Shown here piece by piece: positions 6,546 to 10,985 of a stretch of DNA of 10,985 nucleotides (its first letter is position 1; the number at the start of each line of letters is the position of its first letter). The notes beneath the pieces were generated by a model. The model was not told the DNA's origin. It saw only the letters and a list, made by a program, of their open reading frames with translations, and did not search any database. A program made the position numbers and the translations under genes. This stretch comes from Burkholderiales bacterium. Its GTDB lineage: Bacteria; Pseudomonadota; Gammaproteobacteria; Burkholderiales; Usitatibacteraceae. The stretch is from assembly GCA_017880705.1 (NCBI GenBank), contig JADGRS010000063.1, positions 1 to 10,985 of the forward strand, written 5' to 3'.

Positions 6546-6576
6546 GGATTTCCCCGGTGCGCAGAAGGGGTCGATC

Positions 6577-7089
6577 ATGAGACTCAGGATGTACGTCACG
6601 CTCCCCGACGTGGGAAGCGCCCGCAAGCTCGCGAACGACCTGCTCCTCGCCCGAGTCGAGGACAAGCACATGCATTTCCTCGCGCGGCGCGGCACCGATC
6701 TGGGCGAGCTCCACGAGGCCTCGTACCTCCAGAAGACCGATACGGTCCACGGCGCCTTCGTGGGACTCGTGATCGGCGGGCTGATGGGCGCATTTGCGGG
6801 GGCGCTCCTCGTCAGCTTCCCTCCCGAGGGGGTCTCGCTCGAAATGGTCGCGGTGCTCATCGCGGCGATCGTCGGAGCCGGCGTGGGCATGTGGATCGCG
6901 AGCATGGTCGGGCTGCAGGTCCCCAACTCCCGGCTCAAGGGATTCGAGCATGACCTCGAGGACGGCAAGATTCTCCTGATGCTCGACGTTCCTGCGGGGC
7001 GCTATGACGAGCTGCGGACGATCATCGCGCGCACCCATCCCGAAGCCGCGGACCGCGGCAGCGAGCCGACCGTCCCCGCGTTCCCGTAG
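6577..7089 (+). CDS. Small two-helix membrane protein, DUF1269-like
   Basis: A 170-residue protein of unknown function. Residues 1-50 form a soluble segment (MRLRMYVTLPDVGSARKLAN, then LLLARVEDKHMHFLARRG) with an alternating alpha/beta look. Two hydrophobic, glycine-rich membrane helices follow: about 58-80 (VHGAFVGLVIGGLMGAFAGALLV) without charges, and about 88-110. A second soluble segment (about 115-150, including LEDGKILLMLDVPAGRYDEL) resembles the first. The layout matches DUF1269-type proteins of betaproteobacteria, which often accompany stress genes. The ATG at 6577 was chosen because AAGGGG lies at 6565-6570 and the conserved-looking protein begins there; an in-frame start farther upstream (6463) would add an unlikely Ser/Arg-rich tail. 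It is not evidently part of the oxalate pathway. Confidence 0.75.
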   Translation: MRLRMYVTLPDVGSARKLANDLLLARVEDKHMHFLARRGTDLGELHEASYLQKTDTVHGAFVGLVIGGLMGAFAGALLVSFPPEGVSLEMVAVLIAAIVGAGVGMWIASMVGLQVPNSRLKGFEHDLEDGKILLMLDVPAGRYDELRTIIARTHPEAADRGSEPTVPAFP

Positions 7090-7100
7090 CCCGCGGCGAA

Positions 7101-7133
7101 GATGCGTTCCCTCCGCCGGCGAGGGAACGCATC
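7101..7133 (+). terminator. Perfect 13-bp hairpin after the small membrane protein gene
   Basis: GATGCGTTCCCTC and GAGGGAACGCATC pair perfectly around a CGCCGGC loop, 11 bases after the stop codon at 7087-7089. The following bases are GGTTTGC, so the T run is only three and intrinsic termination would be weak. It may block readthrough or protect the 3' end of the upstream message. The next promoter sits immediately downstream. Confidence 0.5.
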
Positions 7134-7137
7134 GGTT

Positions 7138-7146
7138 TGCTAAGAT
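7138..7146 (+). promoter_or_regulatory. Candidate extended -10 for the cyclodeaminase-family gene
   Basis: TGCTAAGAT fits the extended -10 form TGnTATAAT with four of six hexamer matches. No -35 match is seen at the right distance, where the hairpin arm lies. The expected start near 7153 gives a leader of about 23 bases before the ATG at 7176. Confidence 0.35.
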
Positions 7147-7175
7147 TCGTCCTCCTTTTCCGCGGCGATCTTCCG

Positions 7176-8135
7176 ATGGCGCTCCTCCTGCGCGAATCCC
7201 ACGTCGAACAGCTGTTGACCATGAAGACCACGCTCGAGCTGATCGAGCGCGTGCATCGCGAATACTCCACCGGCAACGCGATCGACGTGCCGCGCGAGAG
7301 AACGCGCTTGCCCAAGGCGGCGCTGCACATCCTGCAGGGGGCGGTTCCGTCGGCGAACATCTTCGGATACAAGGCCTACACCTCGAGCCGCGAGGGCGTG
7401 CGCTTCCTCGTGTACGGCTTCAGCGCCGAGCGCGGCAACCTCGACGTGGTCGTCGAGGCGAACCGTCTGGGCATGATGCGCACCGGCGCCGCGGGCGGCG
7501 TCGCCGCGAAATGGCTTTCTCGCCCCGACGCGAAGGTCGTGGGAATCTTCGGCTCCGGGTGGCAGGCGCAGGGACAGCTCGAGGCGCTCGCCGAGGTCCG
7601 CAAGCTCGAGCGCGTGAAGGTCTTCTCGCGCTCCGCCGAGAAGGTCGCGAAGTTCTGCGACACGATGCGGCAGAAATTGTCGCTGGACGTCGTTGCGGCG
7701 AAGTCTGCCGAGGACGCGGTGAAGGGCAGCGACATCGTGGTCACGATCACGACTTCCGCGACGCCGGTCTTCGACGGCGAGTGGCTCGCTCCCGGCACCC
7801 ACGTGAACGCCGCCGGATCCAATTCGCTCCTGCGCCAGGAGATCGACGAAGCCACGGTGCGAAGGTCGAACCCGGTGGTGGTCGATTCGCGCCCGAGCGC
7901 CATGAAGGAGGCAGGGGATTTGCTTCCGTCCCTCGAGAAGGGGCGCCTGCACGTGGGGATGCTGGCCGAGCTGGGCGAAATCGTGGCGGGGCTGCGGGCG
8001 GGCCGCACGGGCGCCGAGCAGATCACGCTCTTCGAATCCCAGGGAATGGCGATGCAGGACCTCATCATCGCGGCGGAGCTGATGAAGCTGGCGCGAGCGC
8101 GGGGCGTGGGCGAGGAGCTCGCCCTGGGAGCGTGA
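7176..8135 (+). CDS. Ornithine cyclodeaminase/mu-crystallin family protein
   Basis: A 319-residue NAD(P)-dependent enzyme of the ornithine cyclodeaminase/mu-crystallin fold. K66 in GYKAY corresponds to the substrate-binding lysine. MMRTGAAGGVAAKWL (R102) is a family block. The dinucleotide site is GIFGSGWQAQGQ (about 123-134). The segment aligned with the catalytic aspartate of true ornithine cyclodeaminase (GAD) reads AAGSN, with N216 in place of Asp. VDSRPSAMKEAGDL is also as in the wider family. The protein is therefore more likely an imino acid reductase (pyrroline-2-carboxylate or similar ketimine), an amino acid dehydrogenase or an N-alkyl amino acid synthase than a cyclodeaminase; the substrate cannot be set from sequence. 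The start at 7176 matches the family N-terminus; a TTG at 7137 would extend into the hairpin region. It appears to be a single-gene unit. Confidence 0.87.
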   Translation: MALLLRESHVEQLLTMKTTLELIERVHREYSTGNAIDVPRERTRLPKAALHILQGAVPSANIFGYKAYTSSREGVRFLVYGFSAERGNLDVVVEANRLGMMRTGAAGGVAAKWLSRPDAKVVGIFGSGWQAQGQLEALAEVRKLERVKVFSRSAEKVAKFCDTMRQKLSLDVVAAKSAEDAVKGSDIVVTITTSATPVFDGEWLAPGTHVNAAGSNSLLRQEIDEATVRRSNPVVVDSRPSAMKEAGDLLPSLEKGRLHVGMLAELGEIVAGLRAGRTGAEQITLFESQGMAMQDLIIAAELMKLARARGVGEELALGA

Positions 8136-8154
8136 ACGGTCACAAAACCCTAGG

Positions 8155-8160
8155 TATGAT
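8155..8160 (+). promoter_or_regulatory. Candidate -10 of the kinase gene promoter
   Basis: TATGAT matches five of six consensus bases. The best -35 at 17 bases distance is GTGAAC (8132-8137), a three-of-six match that overlaps the end of the preceding gene. The expected start near 8167 gives a leader of about 54 bases. Confidence 0.45.
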
Positions 8161-8220
8161 GGGGTCATAGCCACAGCGCTTGCGTCCTGCAGAGGGCGAC
8201 AAGAGACTCAGGGAGAGTTC

Positions 8221-10839
8221 ATGAAGACCGCTTTCTGGAAGGCCGACTGGTTTTTCGGCCTCGTCATCGCGATCGTCCTTTTCGGTTTCGCGAGAATGTC
8301 CGGATTCATCCCCGGACTCGAGCGCTGGGGCTACGACCTCGGCGTGAAGATGACCTCGAAGCAGCCCAGCGACAAGATCGCGGTCATCGCCATCGACGAT
8401 CAGTCGATCGCCAACATCGGCCGCTGGCCCTGGCCGCGCGAGGTGCAGGCGAAGCTGATCGACCAGCTCGCCGCCGCGAAGGCCAAGGTCATCGGCAACA
8501 CCGTGATCTTTTCGGAGGCGCAGAAGGATCCGGGCCTCGCGTACGTCGAGAAGATGCTCGACGTCTACAACAAGGCCTATCCCGGCGCGTTGCCGAACGA
8601 CGTGCAGGGCGTCGCGCCCATCGGCGGGCAGACGCCGGCGGCGCAGGTCACGCAACCGCCCGGCGAAGTCGCCGAGATCGGCAAGATCCTTTCCGAAGCA
8701 TCGGTCGCGTTGAACAGCGACGTGCGTCTCGCCGCGAGCATGAAGAAGGCCGGCAACGTGCTGGTGCCGATGACATTCAACGAGTCGAGCTACCAGCCGC
8801 CCCAGGGCAAGCCCGACAAGCCGCTTCCCGAATACGTGACGCGCAATACCATCGGCGGGGTGAGCGGCTCCAACGGCCAGTTCCTCTACGGCATCAACGC
8901 GCTGGTGCCCATCGAGCAGATCGGCGTGTCGGTCGCGGGGATCGGCCACCTCACCACCGTGCTCGACGAGGACGGCGCGACGCGCTTCGAGCCGCTCGTC
9001 ATCGACTACTACGGGCAGCAGTATCCATCCCTCGCGCTCATGCTCGCGGCGAAGAGCCTCAACCTCACCTCGAAGGACATCAAGGCGACGCTCGGCGAGA
9101 GCGTCTCGGTCGGCGGCAAGACCATCCGCACCGACGACGCGGGCCAGATGTACACGTACTTCTACAAGGATCGCGGCGGCGCCCGCGCCTTCGCGGAGGA
9201 CTCCTTCTTCGACGTGTACTCCGGAAAGATCCCCGCCTCGAAGTACGCCGACAAGATCGTGCTCATCGGCGCGACCGCGGCCGGCATCGGCGCGAGCCAG
9301 GTGACTCCGATCTCGGCGTCGATGAGCCCCGTGCAGACCCTCGCGCACTCGGTCTCGTCGATCCTGCAGGAGCATTTCTTCGTTGCGCCCACGTGGGGCG
9401 CGATCGCGACGCTCGGCGCCTACCTTCTCGTCGCGCTGTACATCATCCTGCTGCTGCCGCGCCTTTCCGCGGGCAAGGGCGCGATGATCACCGCCGGCAT
9501 CTTCGTGGCGCTCTTCGCGACGCACCTCGGCCTCATGACGAGCGCGGGCCTGTGGGTCCAGCTGATGCTGCCGGTGACGCTCCTCGTCGTGGGACACGCG
9601 CTGCTGACGACCAAGCGCTACCTGGTCACCGAGCGCGGCAAGGAGGCGGCCGACGTCGCGAGCGCGGAATCCAACCGCATGCTCGGCCTCGCCTTCCAGC
9701 AGCAGGGCCAGCTCGACATGGCGTTCGACAAGTTCCGCAAGGCGCCGCTGAACGAGGAGGTGATGGAAAACATGTATGCCCTCGCGCTCGACTTCGAGCG
9801 TCGCAGGCAATTCAACAAGGCGGAGAGCGTCTTTCGCTACATGTCGACCTTCAATCCGAAATTCCGCGACATCGAGGAGCGCCTCGGGCGCAACAAGCAG
9901 CTTTCCGAAACCATCATCCTCGGCGGCTCGGCCGGCGCGCGCACCAACGCGGGCACCATGGTGCTGCAGGGCGGCGCGCAGGAAAAGCCGATGCTCGGGC
10001 GCTACCAGGTGGAGAAGGAGCTCGGCAAGGGCGCGATGGGCGTCGTCTACGGCGGCAAGGATCCGAAGATCGGCCGCGTCGTCGCGATCAAGACGATGGC
10101 GCTTTCCGCCGAATTCGAGGCCGACGAGCTGCAGGACGCGAAGGAGCGCTTCTTCCGCGAGGCGGAAACGGCGGGACGCCTCACCCACCCCAACATCGTC
10201 ACGATCTACGACGCGGGCGAGGAGCACGACCTGTGCTACATCGCCATGGAGTTCCTGAAGGGCAAGGATCTCGTGCCGTACACGAAGCAGCCGAACCTCC
10301 TGCCGCCCGACAAGGTGCTCTCGATCTGCGAGCGCGTCGCCGACGCGCTGGGCTACGCGCACACGATGGGCGTCGTGCACCGCGACATCAAGCCCGCGAA
10401 CATCATGTACGAGCCCGAGAGCGACACGGCGAAGGTGACCGACTTCGGCATCGCGCGCATCACCGACTCGTCGAAGACCAAGACCGGCATGGTGCTCGGC
10501 ACGCCGTCGTACATGTCGCCCGAGCAGCTCGGTGGCAAGAAGATCGACGGGCGCAGCGATCTCTTCTCCCTCGCCGTGACGCTCTACCAGATGCTCTCGG
10601 GCCGCCTGCCGTTCGAGGGCGAGTCGATGACGCAGCTCATGTTCGCGATCGCCAACAACGAGCACCCGCCCATTCGCAGCTACAACCCGGCGCTTCCCGA
10701 GTGGGTCGACCCGATCATCGACAAGGCCCTCGCCAAGGACTTCGAGAAGCGCTACCAGACGGGTGCCGAGTTCGCGGCCGCGATCCGGGAGGCGCGCAAG
10801 GCCGGCGCGACCTCGGCGTCGGCCGATGCCCGGGCTTGA
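8221..10839 (+). CDS. CHASE2-domain transmembrane Ser/Thr protein kinase
   Basis: An 872-residue receptor kinase. One N-terminal membrane helix (about 9-25) is followed by a periplasmic CHASE2 sensor (about 30-375; ERWGYDLGVKM, VIAIDDQSIANIGRWPWPR). Three membrane helices (about 392-413, 420-440, 443-462) return the chain to the cytoplasm, where a TPR-like helical segment (about 481-555) leads into a Hanks-type kinase (about 594-855). All catalytic motifs are intact: glycine loop G602-K-G-A-M-G607-VVY, K624 in VAIK, HRDIKPAN (H720, D722, K724, N727), D741-FG, and SPE768. The Ser/Thr-rich activation loop ITDSSKTKTGMVLGT suggests autophosphorylation. It should sense an extracytoplasmic cue, so far unknown, and phosphorylate cytoplasmic proteins. 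GGGAG at 8211-8215 supports the ATG. The gene overlaps the next one by 14 bases. CHASE2-kinase fusions are known in proteobacteria, so the architecture is not new. Confidence 0.95.
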   Translation: MKTAFWKADWFFGLVIAIVLFGFARMSGFIPGLERWGYDLGVKMTSKQPSDKIAVIAIDDQSIANIGRWPWPREVQAKLIDQLAAAKAKVIGNTVIFSEAQKDPGLAYVEKMLDVYNKAYPGALPNDVQGVAPIGGQTPAAQVTQPPGEVAEIGKILSEASVALNSDVRLAASMKKAGNVLVPMTFNESSYQPPQGKPDKPLPEYVTRNTIGGVSGSNGQFLYGINALVPIEQIGVSVAGIGHLTTVLDEDGATRFEPLVIDYYGQQYPSLALMLAAKSLNLTSKDIKATLGESVSVGGKTIRTDDAGQMYTYFYKDRGGARAFAEDSFFDVYSGKIPASKYADKIVLIGATAAGIGASQVTPISASMSPVQTLAHSVSSILQEHFFVAPTWGAIATLGAYLLVALYIILLLPRLSAGKGAMITAGIFVALFATHLGLMTSAGLWVQLMLPVTLLVVGHALLTTKRYLVTERGKEAADVASAESNRMLGLAFQQQGQLDMAFDKFRKAPLNEEVMENMYALALDFERRRQFNKAESVFRYMSTFNPKFRDIEERLGRNKQLSETIILGGSAGARTNAGTMVLQGGAQEKPMLGRYQVEKELGKGAMGVVYGGKDPKIGRVVAIKTMALSAEFEADELQDAKERFFREAETAGRLTHPNIVTIYDAGEEHDLCYIAMEFLKGKDLVPYTKQPNLLPPDKVLSICERVADALGYAHTMGVVHRDIKPANIMYEPESDTAKVTDFGIARITDSSKTKTGMVLGTPSYMSPEQLGGKKIDGRSDLFSLAVTLYQMLSGRLPFEGESMTQLMFAIANNEHPPIRSYNPALPEWVDPIIDKALAKDFEKRYQTGAEFAAAIREARKAGATSASADARA

Positions 10840-10985
10840 GCCTACGGTCGCGCGCGAACTGCTGCACACGCGCGCGATCGAGATCCGCGGCTACAAGCGC
10901 GAGGACGGTCTCTACGACATCGAGGGGCACCTCGTCGACACCAAGCTGCGGGACATCAAGCTTGCCGCGGACGTGCGCAAGGCGG
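10826..10985 (+). CDS. DUF2889-family protein, N-terminal part (runs off the window)
   Basis: An open frame starts at ATG 10826, inside the last codons of the kinase gene, and continues to the edge without a stop (53 codons seen). The visible protein starts MPGLEPTVARELLHTRAIEI and continues RGYKREDGLYDIEGHLVDTK, which I recognise as the start of the DUF2889 family, common in betaproteobacteria and without known function. The 14-base overlap with the kinase gene, in another frame, and the lack of a good ribosome site suggest translational coupling, so the two products may be made together. The end and full length cannot be seen. Confidence 0.75.
   Translation, partial: MPGLEPTVARELLHTRAIEIRGYKREDGLYDIEGHLVDTKLRDIKLAADVRKA

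Noticed and set aside
6463..6576. Upstream in-frame ATG for the small membrane protein
   Set aside because: It would add 38 Ser/Arg/Lys-rich residues unlike the family; the ribosome site and family-like start favour 6577.
7004..8170. A 388-codon plus-strand frame overlapping the cyclodeaminase-family gene
   Set aside because: An arginine-rich shadow frame, in conflict with a well-supported gene.
8140..10869. A 909-codon open frame on the minus strand opposite the kinase gene
   Set aside because: Same cause; the product is Arg/Val/Leu/His-rich without motifs, and the plus-strand protein has all kinase motifs intact.

Overview
The window is high-GC DNA from a bacterium, most likely a betaproteobacterium. 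This placement rests on the strong G/C third-position bias, the sequence flavour of the oxalate genes, and the combination of a DUF1269-type membrane protein, a CHASE2 Ser/Thr kinase and a DUF2889 protein. It is an inference, not a proven assignment.

Region 1 (1-431) has no convincing gene. It holds a perfect 18-bp palindrome (157-174) that looks like a repressor operator, and diverged copies of a short repeat around an AAACTTTTCC-like core, two of them in inverted orientation. Region 2 (432-1205) is a Crp/Fnr-family regulator gene on the minus strand. It is divergent from the oxalate genes across a 165-bp promoter region containing an FNR-type box (TTGAC-CCGT-ATCAA) and other dyads.

Region 3 (1206-6447) is an oxalate catabolism cluster, all on the plus strand: oxalyl-CoA decarboxylase (oxc), formyl-CoA:oxalate CoA-transferase (frc), a stand-alone 10-formyl-THF hydrolase/formyltransferase-like protein, and a QorA-type NADPH:quinone reductase. 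Frc loads CoA onto oxalate from formyl-CoA. Oxc decarboxylates oxalyl-CoA to formyl-CoA and CO2. The net product is formate, and the third gene suggests a link to folate C1 metabolism. oxc and frc are separated by two tandem hairpins. frc and the formyltransferase gene are separated by a 116-bp inverted-repeat element built of 10-bp units. No oxalate transporter is present in the window.

Region 4 (6577-8135) holds a small two-helix membrane protein gene, a perfect 13-bp-stem hairpin, and an ornithine cyclodeaminase/mu-crystallin family reductase gene with its own candidate promoter. Region 5 (8221-10985) holds a large membrane receptor kinase (CHASE2, three membrane helices, TPR-like segment, Ser/Thr kinase) with a candidate promoter just upstream. 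Its 3' end overlaps the start of a DUF2889-family gene that runs off the right edge.

The most interesting points are the match between the FNR-type recognition helix of the cysteine-poor regulator and the box in front of oxc, the FDH-type formyltransferase inside an oxalate cluster, and the two structured intercistronic regions. Most individual genes belong to known families.
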